From Hybos culiciformis (taxonomy: Eukaryota; Arthropoda; Insecta; Diptera; Hybotidae): a DNA stretch of 64,000 bases. How positions within the stretch are numbered: the first letter of the stretch is position 1; the number at the start of each line of letters is the position of its first letter. Positions 39,562 through 51,545 of this stretch are shown here, piece by piece. A model generated the notes under the pieces. That model worked only from the letters and a program-made list of their open reading frames with translations, did no database searches and was not told the DNA's origin. A program made the position numbers and the translations under genes. The DNA is taken from assembly GCA_964007475.1 (NCBI GenBank), contig OZ023275.1, positions 5,704,001 to 5,768,000 on the forward strand. Reading direction: 5' to 3'.

Positions 39562-39658
39562 CCCAACTAGCAGATTGTTCTTGTAGATAGTTACTAGAAT
39601 ACATAAGCTTTCTACTAAAAAAATCCAATTCTCTTATAGAGCTAATTTGCTAGTTGGG
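39562..39658. mobile_element. 97-bp MITE with CCCAACTAGCA ends and TA duplication
   Basis: CCCAACTAGCAGATT at 39562 is inverted at AATTTGCTAGTTGGG (ending 39658), and both ends are bordered by TA (39560-39561, 39659-39660). The fit is a small Tc1/mariner-type MITE; superfamily is inferred only from the TA. Confidence 0.75.
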
Positions 39659-42600
39659 TACTTTAACAAATGACAGCTTTTTGCATTTTAACTACAAAAA
39701 TAGACTAAAAAGGTTAAAAATAATAATAATTAAATATAATTACAAGTTGTCTAAAAAATTATTTTAATGTTCATTGAATTGTATCCTAAGGTCAGGCTAA
39801 GGAGAAAACAATACAAGAAGTCTATGTTCAGACAATCATTACATGACTTGGATTTGGAATTATCTAAAAAGGTATACAGTTACTAATAAGAAATGAGCCA
39901 ATCGTTATACATCAAACATATATTTGATAAAATAAGGAATATTAAAAAACCATTTTAGAATTTATTTTCAATCAAAACCTAATTGAATATTCGTTGAAAA
40001 GTTTTGTCTATATGAGAGTGATTTATTTTAAATGAATGAATATAAAAAATGAAATAGTGAAGTACTGATTGTTTACAATATTTTTTTTTTATTATGTGAA
40101 ACAAAGTTAAATAAATTAAAAAAACAATCACTCAAAAACAAATGTGTTTGTTTCGAAACATTTTCTTGTATACTGCGTACTCTTTTCTACAAGTTATTCA
40201 CACAAAATGAAAAAGATCAGATGAATCATTTCAATCTACCCCATTTTGATTGTCCATGGCTAAGCGAAAACAGTAATGGAGAAAAAATTTCAAACTTATT
40301 TAAGAGTTTCTATTCCGGAAGAAACAAAAATGTAAATTAGTTCGCAAAAAAAAACTTTAAGGACACTGTTCTTTTTTTTTTAGTGAAGTTTATATTTTCT
40401 TATTACATATTTTGAGAGAATTTTATAGCGCCCGATGTTGATAAAATAAATTTAATATTGATTGAGTCTTTAATAAAAGGAAAATCATATAAATCGTAAA
40501 TTAATTTTACATTTCATATAATAAATTTAATTCAATCATTTTTAGTTAGCAGAAAATAAATTATATTGAAAAATTTTAAAGGAAATGTTTTTTTTTTCAT
40601 TTACAGTCAATTTATTTTTAGAAAAACATAAGGTACTATGTTAGACGTATATAACTAAAATGTTTGTGAAAAGAAAAAAAATTTATAACAGAAGAAAATA
40701 TTTGGATAAAACAATCAGAGTTTAAATGACACAACATTAATTATTTGTAAATTTGTTCTGTACTGGATTTGTTGTCAAATTTTAATGTACGACCTTTTGA
40801 ACTTTACAGTTTTGAAATAGGTATATGCTTATAAATTTAAAATAATCTTATCAATATCATAATTTTCTTCAACTAAAAATGCTATTTAAGGTCTTTGTAA
40901 AATTTTATTATGATATATTCATATTTTTTATTTCTCATCCCCAGGATTCATTCTTAAACTTAAACCCAATTTATGTTCTTTGAATTAATAGTTATAATTA
41001 GATATAACGTAACATTGGCTGGTATAAGATAAAACTCAATACATTATATACATAAATATACATAAAAAAAAATTCGTGATTTTGGCATGCATATATTTTG
41101 AATTTCTCTTTCAAATTTTCAATTATCAAAAAATTGTTTTCCAATATTATATATTTACGTATATCTCTAAAACATAACAATTTCCAAAACATTTAGTATT
41201 ATATACTTATCCCATACAGTCATGAGAAAAAACTTATCGAATTAAACATTTAGAATCATTTTTCAATATGAAATTTTCATTTTAAAATTTGCGACTTTTA
41301 GAGTATTTTTAATTAAATAGAAAAATATTAGTATAAAAAATACATATAATAAATGCATTAAGCATATGTTTTTATTTTAAAAGTATATAAATAATGCATA
41401 AACATATGATAATATATTATATATATATATATAGTTGCATATTATTCATAGCTAAATATTTATTATATGATGTTATCAAGTTTAGGTACTTTTATATAAC
41501 TACTATATGATATCAGTTTCATATCCATTAAAATAATTGTGCTCTTAAAAGGAAGGATCTCTATATATGTATATTCCATTTACATACATTTAATTTAAAA
41601 ATATTGCATCACGAGAGGAAGAATATGCCATAAATAATTTTAGCTTAGCAATTATAATTTATTTTACTTGTTACGTAATTTTGATAAGAATATTTTGTAG
41701 GTATAAACATAAAAAAATTTAATTAGTAGAATTTTGTAATTAAATTTAACTTTTAGTTTTTTTGTTTTTTTTAAGTAGGTATCTACGTAGAGAGTACACA
41801 TTGTAAAATGCCAAAAAGTTGTACTAACATTAATAGTCAATTTAAATATTAAGTCTTATTTTAATTTTTCAAATTGTACTTAATTTTATAAGGTATATTT
41901 ATTTAAAATTCAGATGAAATTTTCAACATTATCGATAGATGAGTATCTATTTTCTATAATGTAGGTAGGTACATAAACAGGAAAAAAAATTTAAAATTAT
42001 TTAGTTATTGAATTATTAACGACATTTTAATCCAATTCTTATTAATTACAAATTTGTTTTGATTCCGGAATCTTCATCCATTTTGTATTATTGTCACTTA
42101 ACTAAACTAAACATTAATTTACCATTAAAATATCGATCTTATCACGTTTATTTAACATTATTATTTTTATATTTTACGTGAAATTTTCTCTTTTTCAAGA
42201 TCTTGATAGTTCAATTACATATTATATTCCTTGATTCTTTTATTTGTTCAAAAAATAAAATAAAAAAATCTCCTGCAATGCAGCACCTTAAGTATCATCA
42301 ACAGCACTATTATTTTAATAATAAAATTACTTTGAAAATCTTGAGTGTTGATAAACGAAAAACTTAAGTATTTTTTTAAATCAAATTAACTTAAAAAAGT
42401 ATTGTTTTTTTATTCCTTTAAATAGATTAAGGTGTCAAGAATAATATTTTCATATGGTTTAGAATTTTCAAGTCTTTTAAAATTTTCAAGTCTTTTAAAA
42501 TTTCTTTTAAGGATTTAAGAAAAACAAGTTTAGAGATGTTCTGCATGATAATTATATTTTTATATTCCATTATACAGTACTCTATTAGAAAAATAAAATT

Positions 42601-42759
42601 AAATCATGCAATACTTCCATTTTCAATCTATTATGCACATACATTGTACAATTATGCATAATACTATCAACATGCATATTTATAACGTTTAATTCAAATG
42701 ATAAATTTTGAAGGAAAAACAATCAATTCTTATTTTGATGGTTGAGTATTTGACAACGA

Positions 42760-42786
42760 GTGTAAGGAAAGTTGAACTTTCCTTAC
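42760..42786. repeat. near-perfect short palindrome
   Basis: TGTAAGGAAAGTT directly followed by GAACTTTCCTTACA; all but the central base pairs. No context indicates a function. Confidence 0.7.
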
Positions 42787-43069
42787 ATGATTAATTAAAG
42801 CATATTTTTTTCCCCAGTCTCTTCAATGACTTTTATATTCAACAAACTATGTAGGAGGCGCCGAGATAAAAGAGTCAGTTCGATGTTTATTTCAAATTTA
42901 TAATTTGTACCCCGTTCGATATAACCACTTAAGTATTTTATTAAACATACGAAAACCTAAATACATAGAATTCTTAATATGAATCATATACTTTTTATTT
43001 TTATTGATTTTATTACAAAAAGCGCTTTTTAATCTACTTTTTAATCTCTTTTTAAAGAATTAAATTTCC

Positions 43070-43173
43070 AATCAGTTATTAATTTATGATACAATACACC
43101 TGTAGCATATTTCAGAACCTTAATCAGTTATTAATTTATGATACAATACACCTGTAGCATATTTCAGAACCTT
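43070..43173 (+). repeat. perfect 52-bp tandem duplication
   Basis: The unit beginning AATCAGTTATTAATTTATGA and ending TTTCAGAACCTT is present twice head to tail with no visible differences, so it is recent (or an assembly duplication). Confidence 0.9.
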
Positions 43174-44537
43174 AAAATTTAAATTGATTCAATATGAATA
43201 CATCTTACATCTTCTGTAACAATTGATCCAAAGAGGGTTATACCTAAAACCGATATCATTACTATAATTTAATAAAAGGAAGCGATTATGGCATCTGTAT
43301 AGATATACAATGTACATTTATATGTACTATGTGAGTATATATTTATATAACTAAAATATGGGTCAATATATAATAATAAAGTATATTTTTGTATTCTTTT
43401 ATGTTATAACCTATTTCCATTAGTGGAATATTTGTGGGATATTCAGTTTTCCGGAATATTTCAGGTAAATGCCCATATAAAAATAAATTCCTGTATTTCT
43501 ATTTCCCTTTTTCATATTCCACTTAAGTTAGGGTTCGGATTCCAAATTTATAGAAAAAAGATTTTTAGGTACTTTTTTAAATTTTTTTTTGGTTGGTCAG
43601 AAATTTATTTGTCAAAGTGACAAAAAAATAAAATAAAAAAACGTAAATAAATTTTTTTTATATGAAAAAATAATAAAAAAAAATTATTCTGTTTATTTAA
43701 TTTTTAAAAGTCAATATATTCCACTTCATATTCCACTTAATCAATGTAAACGGCAACTGAAATATCGGAATTTATGTGAGATTTATTAGGTGAATGGAAA
43801 TAGCTTATTAGGAAAGAAAACTCTAAAAATCCCATTTTCTTTATTTTCTTTATTTTCTTTATTTTCTTTATATTCAAGTCTTATGTGTATTTCGCTTGCT
43901 ATTCAATTATTTAAGTATCCTAATGATGATAAAAATGATGAAGAAGCACCTACACACTCATCACGTTTATTATATTTGATTTTTTTTTTTATTAATATTG
44001 CAGATAATATCAATATTAATATTTTTATTGCATACATTCTGAGGAGCCGTTTTTTTTTGTTTTGAATTACCACCCACAAGAACCATAAAATTTTTGTATA
44101 ACATTATTATTATCTTGACATTTTGGATACAAGAATAGAATAATATGAAGAAATGAAACCGTGATATAAGTATTGGATCAGATGTGAAATTTTTTGTTTT
44201 AATGAAAAAACTCTATTTGAAGATAAAAATAAATATATAATTCTGCTTTCTAAGAAAAATATTCCACCCCAAAAAGGATCAAGTTTTAAAAGTCCATCAA
44301 TTACTATTTTTAAATATTTGTTTTTTTTTTTTTTTTGTAGAAAACTCAGTTTTATAAATAAGTATGTATTTTAAGAATTTGGAACACAATATTCTAAAAG
44401 TTGTTATGCCTAAGATTAAGTTACTGAACTTATGATATTTATAGGAATGTGGTTAGAAAGTTCCTATTAAATTTAAGGCACATTTGAGTTTTCAGTTTAC
44501 AAAATAGAAGGATTCTTAACTGAGAAAAATTAGAAAT

Positions 44538-44927
44538 TTATCGTCGGTCGGCGACGCAAATCTCGTAAGTCTTGTTTTTTACAAAACGTGTTTTTTTTAA
44601 TTTTCCTGTCCTTTTTGTTGATCTGCGTCGATCTACATTCATAAAAACACTCTAAATATTTTTAACGCACTTTTATTGTCGAAAAAAAAAATTCGAAAAT
44701 TTAGGTGGGGAGCTTTTGTGGCCAAACATTGCACATTTTTGAAACTAAGATAATGTACTAATCTTCGTAAGAAGCTACAGATTTTATTCAATCCATATCG
44801 CTTCGAAATTAGCCAATCTTAAGCAATTTTGTGCTAATTATAATAATAAGAATAATACAGTTTTTTGTGTCTCCTGTAAAATTTTCAAAAACAGACTTAC
44901 GAGGTTTGCGTCGCCGACCGACGTTAT
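44538..44927. mobile_element. TIR element with CGTCGGTCGGCGACG ends (382 bp)
   Basis: CGTCGGTCGGCGACGCAAA followed by TCTCGTAAGTCT at 44542 is inverted at the right end (AGACTTACGAGGTTTGCGTC then GCCGACCGACG, ending 44923), with one mismatch in about 31 bp. TTAT directly flanks both ends (44538-44541 and 44924-44927), giving a 4-bp duplication. The interior has no transposase. Superfamily not assigned. Confidence 0.85.
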
Positions 44928-45318
44928 GTATCTTTGAATTTTTAAATTTTACATATGTTACCGAGAAGGTTTATTTTTTTCTTTAGGTTTAAAAATATGT
45001 CAATTAATTTTTAAATGTGTAATTACGGCAGGTCATGATTTTATATCAATTACTTTTTATAAATAAAAATTAGTTCATATAAAATCAATAATAATCAAAA
45101 AATGCGTAATTGACAAATTATTACCATTATTGATTTTTATATGCAAAATGAATTTTATGTGAAATTGTTTTTGTAAATAAACTTTTAAAAATCATATAAA
45201 AGCACAACGATTTACAAAGGTAGTTTCATATTTCATTATGCATGGAAAAAAAGGTAAGCTTTCTTTTATGTTCTTTAGGTTGTATAATCTTGGCTAAGTG
45301 AGCACACTGGCCAAGACT

Positions 45319-45582
45319 ATATCGTCTTCTCAAAAATGAAACAACGTATAATGAAAAGTATAGTTTCGAGTAATTTGAGTTTAAAGATTTGAAAATAAAA
45401 AAAAAGTATGAAAAAATATCAAGTAACGTACAATTTTCATCTAAAAAACACATTTTAATCAACATTAAGAATATTGCAAAGTAGTTGTACTTATAAAATC
45501 GAGTACGAGGAATCGAATGGTGCTATTGTCAAATAATGACGTATAAATATCATACGTTGTTTCATTTCTCAGCAGACGATAT
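45319..45582 (+). mobile_element. MITE family C, copy 2 (264 bp)
   Basis: Same TIRs and interior as 26526-26790 and 58470-58734 (for example TCGAGTACGAGGAATCGAAT in the core). The minus open frame 45226-45465 carries the recurrent YVVSFLRRRY tail through the TIR. Confidence 0.9.
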
Positions 45583-46310
45583 AATCCTAACCCATTTTTC
45601 TTTAGGTGCCGGAATCTGCCATCCAAGGTTGCAGTGGATTTATTCCACTGGCTAAGGATGACAGATCCAGCAAAGGTTAATATCAGAAGTTAGCAGGTTC
45701 TCGCCGCTTCTGATATAAACCCAAAACCACCCGCTCCTAGTGGAGGATTCTTCACCTTTTCCAAGAATCCGAAGCTAGGACAAAACCGGTCGCCACCTGG
45801 ATGCTAATGCTCTGGAGTGGCTCTTTAGGTTAAAACATATTGTTTTGACCTGAGGATTCACTGTAGATGTAGAAGTTTCCAGTACATGGTATGCCACCTG
45901 GTTTAGCCCTTCTAAACACCAATCTTAGGTCAATACAACGTATTAACCTGGTGATTGGCTATAGAAGTTGGAAATTCCAGATCGTGGTATACTGAGATCC
46001 CCTGGCTCTGTGAGCAAATCTAAGGTGAAAACAATGGATTAGCCTGGATTCGCCACAGATAAAGGAGACTTAGCCCATGTACTTCTGGCCATGCACCTGT
46101 TCTGATCGACTCTTGGTTAAACCCCGAGCCTACCAGAAATCGTGGCCTAGGATTTAACTAAAGAAGCGAACATACCAGGTTGCATAAGTGTTAATCTCAG
46201 GTCATTTCTTGGCTCTAACTTCTCGCGCGGGCTCTGGTTAGACCAAGATTAGCGTAAAATGATCCAAGATTACCACTAGACTGGTTATGCATGCACCACA
46301 TACAGAGAAT
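45583..46310. repeat. balanced-composition block with diverged ~93-bp tandem units
   Basis: Base composition is near 45 % GC, quite unlike its flanks. From about 45835, three diverged units begin TTAGGTTAAAACA (45835), TTAGGTCAATACAACG (45925) and TAAGGTGAAAACAATGG (46021). Each continues ...CCTG..GATT.RCTRTAGA... and a CCACCTGG- or CCCCTGG-like word. Upstream, CTGCCATCC...GGATGACAG forms a hairpin around GTGGATTTATTCCAC. There is no long reading frame. It could be a retrotransposon 5' UTR or a domesticated satellite fragment; I do not recognise it. Confidence 0.45.
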
Positions 46311-46705
46311 TCTAGGCAATTTTGTACAAATAAAAATAAAAGAAAAAATTCCAAACTTTCAACTTTATTTTAATTTATTTTAAATCAATAAAAAAAAATT
46401 TCAATCTTGTATCAATTTGGTTAAATTTAACCAATTTTTTTACTCATTTCTTTTTGAAAAGTTTATTTTTTCAGTAAAATTTTGACCAAATAAAACCAAA
46501 GATATTAAATCATTTTTAATGACATCAAATTCCTAATAAAATATAATTCAATAATTTTATTCTTATTCAAACTAAATAATTATACATTATTTTTATTGCA
46601 AATCTTCTGTATGAATTTTATTTCAAAATTTTCCTCTTTCCAGAAATATCTGGATAATTATTTTCTAAAAAATTTAATAATATGTTGAAAAATTTTACTT
46701 CACTT
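46311..46705. other. AT-rich DNA before the assembly gap
   Basis: No feature recognised. Confidence 0.5.
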
Positions 46706-46905
46706 NNNNNNNNNNNNNNNNNNNNNNNNNNNNNNNNNNNNNNNNNNNNNNNNNNNNNNNNNNNNNNNNNNNNNNNNNNNNNNNNNNNNNNNNNNNNNNN
46801 NNNNNNNNNNNNNNNNNNNNNNNNNNNNNNNNNNNNNNNNNNNNNNNNNNNNNNNNNNNNNNNNNNNNNNNNNNNNNNNNNNNNNNNNNNNNNNNNNNNN
46901 NNNNN
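46706..46905. other. assembly gap of exactly 200 N
   Basis: The round length suggests a placeholder, so the true distance is unknown. Translated frames that cross it are meaningless. Confidence 0.99.
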
Positions 46906-47120
46906 AATCCGCGGTGGCGCGGAGGCGCGTAGGTGCAAGTGGCGCGGGGGTGCGGGGGTGCCGGTGGCGCGGGTGGCGCGGTGGTGTGGGGGTCGCGGTC
47001 GGCGCGGGTGGCGCGGTGGTGCGGGTGGCGGGGTTGTGCGCGCGAACCGGCGCGACGGCCGCACTCCGCCCCGCGCCACACACGCGCCCACGCCTCCGCC
47101 CGCGCGCCCCTGCCCTCCAT
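46906..47120. other. extremely GC-rich stretch abutting the gap
   Basis: About 215 bp of more than 75 % GC, made of GGTGGCGCGGGTGGCGCGG-like repeats on the left and CCGCCCGCGCGCCCC-type sequence on the right. It switches abruptly to background AT-rich sequence at 47121. Ala/Arg/Pro-rich open frames in five of six frames arise from composition only. Foreign sequence, a mis-joined read end or a GC-rich minisatellite that caused the gap are all possible. Confidence 0.8.
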
Positions 47121-47291
47121 AATAAAATTAAAAGTTTGGATTTATTGCTATTCATCAAGCATTTCATAGCCTCTATCGTAATGGAAATTTTGACAATTAT
47201 ACATTTTTTTAGAACATCTAGACCTTGTTTAGTTTATGTTTATCTTTTTTGGAAACACCTCAAATTCTAATACATATTGTTTAATTTTAAG

Positions 47292-48649
47292 CTTAACTAC
47301 AAAAATAACAAATGTTTTTGGAACCACAATTTTGCTTCAAATGATAATATATTGCTACATTATGGCTGTAAGTCTATTCAGTGTCGCAACACGAAGTAGT
47401 GATAAAAATTCTATGTTAGGGGTTACTATTGTAACGTTATTACAGTGCGCAGTTTTTAATTTCGCAGGACAAGCAATATCTGACCAGGTAAATTTATTAA
47501 CAGAATGAATATATTATACATATTTCGTAGGATACCTTATTCTCTTAATTTAAAAAATCATAACATGAATTCTCATGACAAAAAATTTTCTAATAAATAT
47601 ATTAGAAAATATTTTGTCATGAGAATTCATGTTATGAATTTTTCATTATTCAAATGATAAAAAATTTAAAATGGTTTTCGATCAATTATATAACATTATA
47701 TACTAAATACTACTGTTTATATATCATAAAATTTTTTATAATTTGGATCATCAAATTGAATAGGTATCGAAAAAATTCACATTTGGCCGAAGAATAGTGT
47801 ATGTTCTGTCATTATAAATTGTCAGATTTTGGGATAAATATAAATTTTGGGATATTTCTATATTTCTATATTTCTAATTCAGTAACTTCAATTTATCAAT
47901 GTAATTTTAGAATCTTTAAAAACGTTATTGATAACTAATCGATCCCGACACGAATGTTGTTTCGCTCTAGCCCAGTCTTTATTTAAAAGAGCTATGGTCT
48001 TGAGTTCAGACTCTTTAACTTATTTAACAGACTTTTTAACTTTAGAAATTTTTCTTTCCTTTAAAACCTTTTTCGGACTATTACGAACGTTTAAAAAAAA
48101 AAAAAAAAACAAATCCGTTTCGTCGCTTTCAAGTTTTCAAATTACCAACTTTCCGTATAACTTCTTACCTAACGAACAGCATTTAATTTTTTTTATATAG
48201 ATTATTGCCAAATAAATTTCGAAATCCCAAAAAAAATTCATTAATTTCTTTAACTGATACTTTATAGAGATCAAAATTTTACGACATTGTGTACAGCTTG
48301 GATTGGTATAACAGATCAAACGAAATTAAGAAAATAATTTTAATTGCTTTAACTGAAGGCAATAATGAAAAATTTATAATGTCGATTGGAAATTTACATA
48401 ACCTATCCATTGATAATTTTTCTAATGTAAGTTAATATTTTAATTTGTATTTGTTAGATGTGGATTATTTTTCACAGAAATAAACATATATATGTAAATT
48501 TGTTTGGCTTAGACCTTCTTATGTACTTCTACTTTACATGGCCAACACGTAAATCTAATGTAGTCCTTAACTACTATACAACAATCTCAAAATCTTATGA
48601 TTTTGTTTTGAACTTTTCTTTTTATATACACGACCGTTCGTCTAATTAA
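47292..48649 (+). CDS. insect odorant receptor (7tm_6), C-terminal exons
   Basis: Odorant receptors form ligand-gated cation channels with the co-receptor Orco in olfactory neuron membranes. Three exons are supported. Exon 47292-47487 follows TTTAATTTTAAG and ends CAG|GTAAAT. It has 65 codons with two hydrophobic segments (TNVFGTTILLQMIIYCYIMA and MLGVTIVTLLQCAVFNFAGQ), matching the segment 5-6 region. Exon 48268-48426 or 48430 follows CTTTATAG and reads in phase as KFYDIVYSLDWYN and EIKKIILIAL, then GNLHNLSIDNFSN. This is the family's Y-x-x-x-W-Y box and L-S-x-x-x-F motif. A last exon 48564-48649 gives YYTTISKSYDFVLN, like the terminal S-Y-S segment. It joins in frame only if the donor is A|GTTAAT at 48431 rather than the stronger GTAAGT at 48427. 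No stop or frameshift is seen. Upstream exons are missing, lost in or beyond the N gap. Confidence 0.75.
47488..48267 (+). other. odorant-receptor intron
   Basis: GTAAATTT donor to CTTTATAG acceptor, 780 bp. It contains the palindrome at 47559-47636, and its first ~200 bp align with the sequence after the broken exon at 53801-53940. The open frame 47928-48200 inside it is not receptor-like. Confidence 0.65.
47559..47636. repeat. 78-bp near-perfect palindrome inside the receptor intron
   Basis: CATAACATGAATTCTCATGA on the left is matched by TCATGAGAATTCATGTTATG on the right, with the AT-rich inner arms (TTTTCTAATA / TATTAGAAAA) also pairing. The paralogous intron at 53985-54020 keeps only one degraded arm (CATACAATGAATCCTCATAA). 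Confidence 0.85.
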
Positions 48650-50623
48650 TTTTTGAAAACTTACTTTTAATTTTTTTAAATTTTTTCAGTATTTTTATCA
48701 TTGATTTTTGTTTCTTTAGTTAATTTGGGTTCATCATTAAATTTCGCTGTTATTAATTTCACTGCCTGCATCATTTTATCTGAAGCATGATTTGTATAAT
48801 CTAAAAGTTTGGCTTCTAGACGCGACAAAATTTACTTATAGTCTTGTTTTGTTTTACTACTAAATTTTTTTTAAATTTATTTTATTGCTTCAAAGTTGTA
48901 ATAATTTTGTTCAATTTTTCAGATTCTAATACCTGCTTATAATTTTTTCACTGTAATGAAAAGTCTAAATAATCATTAATCAGAAAATTAAACTATATGC
49001 ACTGAAAAAAAGGAAAATATTGACAGTGATCTTTTTTTTCTGTTTAAATTTTTTTTTTCGATTTTTCCAAATAAAGGTAAAGTGCCAATTGGACAGTAAT
49101 CATAACGAAAACTCCCAAACAAATTCAACGTAATTTTACAAAAAAGAAAAAAGTGTAAAAATGAAAAAAAATTAAGTATTACGGTTACGTTACGTTTACG
49201 GTTGAAGTGGCACTTGACCTTAATTATAAATATTATTCATTTCTAATAATTTTTGAGGCGGCCTGACGTAAATGGCGAAATCTATATTAATCACATATTC
49301 AACAAACCTAATTGTAACCCCAACAAAAAACTATTTCTATTGGAATTATATGGGAGATTTAAAAATAATAAATTGTACTGAATTGTAGGTTGTTTGTTCC
49401 CGTGTATAGTGTTGTTGTTAATTAAAAAACTCAATAAACAATAATAATCTGGAAAAATTACTAAAAAATGTTTTTTATTTATTTATTTAGTCAAGTAGAT
49501 AGGATTGACCCCACGAATACCTAGGGTTGCTTTAAATAATTTTTCTGATCTTGAATAAAGCGATGTTTTCAGAGTTGGAAAAACATAAAATATTCATAAA
49601 ACAAAAAATAAATTATTATAATAAAAAAGGTATACTTGAATAATAAATTAATTTAGTAATTTGATTTTCTAATCTTTTAAGCTTGTTGCATGACGATATC
49701 TTTATCATCAAAATATTTAGGTATCAAATTAAGTACTTTTTTTTTTTACTTATTTACAAAATCTTAATTTTCAAAGTCTTTATTTTACAAAATAATTAAT
49801 TTCCGAAAATTATATCTCGGCAAACCGAAGCTAAGCTCAGCATACAATATGTAATTTTAATTTAATTAAATTTCTTCTTGTATCCATATTTACTTTAAAT
49901 GCTTGGAAACTCAACATCAGGTAGTTAACATTAAAAATGTCAAATATTGTATTGTTTCTAAATATTTATTTAAAATTAAGGTTTCCCAATTTCTCTAACT
50001 AAATTGTTAAATATATAAATATTATTATTGATTAAAATCATAGTTTCAACATCCCAACCTTATGCCTCTATTTACGACGTATCTTACTCACACAATTTTT
50101 AGGAAAAAGGAACAATGTTGGAGAAATAAAAAAATTTAAGAAAAAAATAAATGTGATTTTAACGTGATTTGAATAAAAGTTTATTTCAAATTGAGAAGAC
50201 ACCAAAGATTCTTCTTTAAATACATAGGTCAAAAGCTATGTATTTCAATTGACATTTGTCACTAATTTTGATTTGACAAACATATCAGATTTTTTTTTGA
50301 ATATTACAATAAGTTGGCTCACTTCTAGTCTTAGCTTGATGATCATTGCGTTAACACAATTACCGCTTATTTGGATTTTTTTTTTTTTTCGTAATTGAAG
50401 TAAGTCAACTGAATGTAATATCCAAAAATGCTCCTGCACATTCTACTTATTAAAATTAGATTGTCATGCTTCTAAAACTAGAATCAAAGATAACAGGAAA
50501 TTTATCAACATTTTAAAACCCTCATAAATAAATAAAAAAATTAATATCGAATAACTCTCGGCATTAAATATAAATAAAATATAAATTATAAGTATAAATT
50601 AAATTGTATAAAATTTCTCTTAA
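48650..50623. other. AT-rich DNA between receptor loci
   Basis: Apart from the small TIR element at 49074-49221, no feature is recognised. Open frame 50245-50439 (minus) is unremarkable. Confidence 0.5.
49074..49221. mobile_element. 148-bp TIR element with AAGGTMAAGTGCCA ends
   Basis: AAAGGTAAAGTGCCAATT at the left is inverted as AAGTGGCACTTGACCTT at the right, with a few mismatches. The core includes repeated GTTACG words. Probably a MITE; duplication not clear. Confidence 0.55.
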
Positions 50624-50691
50624 GAATTGTAAATGTGAGAAAGTGAATCATTCTGATGAGTCCTAAGCTTGTTATCAGGAGAAAACAATTC
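50624..50691 (+). ncRNA. hammerhead ribozyme-like motif (type III topology)
   Basis: Elements occur in the canonical circular order over 68 nt. Stem III strand GAATTG (50624-50629) is followed by the U-H cleavage dinucleotide TA (50630-50631). Stem I is AATG (50632-50635) against CATT (50649-50652). The invariant CTGATGA core is at 50653-50659. Stem II is TCCT (50661-50664) against AGGA (50677-50680). GAAA starts at 50681, and the stem III partner CAATTC is at 50686-50691. Two departures are seen: the C expected between AGGA and GAAA is missing, leaving G50660 unpaired, and there is one extra A after GAAA. Hammerheads occur in Penelope-like elements and arthropod satellites; no such element is recognisable around it. 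It may be decayed or inactive. Confidence 0.45.
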
Positions 50692-51545
50692 AACAAACTT
50701 TCAGAAATAAAAATAATTTTTGAATAATAAGCTATAGATCTCATAAGTTTTCTGGGAGAATAAAAATATTTGCTTTCAGGTTAAATTACTATCTACCATT
50801 GATAATTATATGCATGATGTGAAAATATACCCATTGTACAGTGTAATACAGCGTTTTCTAAGTTACAGATGCTCAAGAGCCAGTTTTTTCATCAAATTTG
50901 TAGAGGCAAAAAATGGTTAATTTTAAAAAATTAAAATAAATCACTGTTATAAAAATTTTTGAAGTCTTAATATAAGATTCTAAAATTAATGACTTAGTTG
51001 CAGTTGACTTTGTTCTGCTAAAAGATTTTTATACATATCCTGCAGTTTTTAAAAATGCAAATAGTGAAACTGCCTGGAGCTAGACTATTAGAAATCTATG
51101 ATATGTATTCTAGTGTAATAGGTGTTGCAACCCTGAAAATCGCATTATTTTTTTGCTTTTATTACTTAGAAAATTACATACATTATTATATTTTTTGATA
51201 TTGCATTTTTCAACATTTCGTACGAAAATTTTTTAGTTTCATTAATTTCATTGAGTATTTAATGCCTATCAAATAAAAAATAATGAGTTTTTTTCAATTT
51301 AAAAATAATTTTTAAGTAAATTAAATTCGTAGTAATTATTAATTTTATAAAAATTTTTAAATGCTAGTAAATTTTAATTGCGAATTTATTTTATAACATC
51401 AGTGTTAATTATAAAAATTTCAAATAAAAATCTAAATTTATTCAGGATTCTAAAAAACACAAAAAAGGAAAAAATTTCACCGGGTAATTAACAAAAAATG
51501 TTGTAGTTTTAAAGACGAAAATTAAGTTTACCTTGAAAAAGTAAG
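50692..51545. other. AT-rich DNA
   Basis: No feature recognised before the receptor fragment. Confidence 0.5.

Larger units (their letters stand above)
39661..44537. other. AT-rich intergenic DNA with small duplications
   Basis: Contains an 18-bp duplication (AATTTTCAAGTCTTTTAA) at about 42464-42501, a near-perfect 25-bp palindrome at 42760-42786, and a 52-bp tandem duplication at 43070-43173. A CTTTATTTT microsatellite lies near 43838-43873. Open frames at 40998, 43423 and 43790 resemble nothing I know. Confidence 0.55.

Noticed and set aside
42760..42786. Hairpin as a transcription terminator
   Set aside because: No gene adjoins it and the window is eukaryotic; it is only a short palindrome.
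46618..47169. Several Ala/Arg/Pro-rich open frames crossing the gap
   Set aside because: They translate runs of N and a GC-rich low-complexity stretch and occur in nearly all frames.
47928..48200. 90-codon open frame in the receptor intron
   Set aside because: Not receptor-like, no splice-compatible ends, and contains a poly-Lys run from an A tract.
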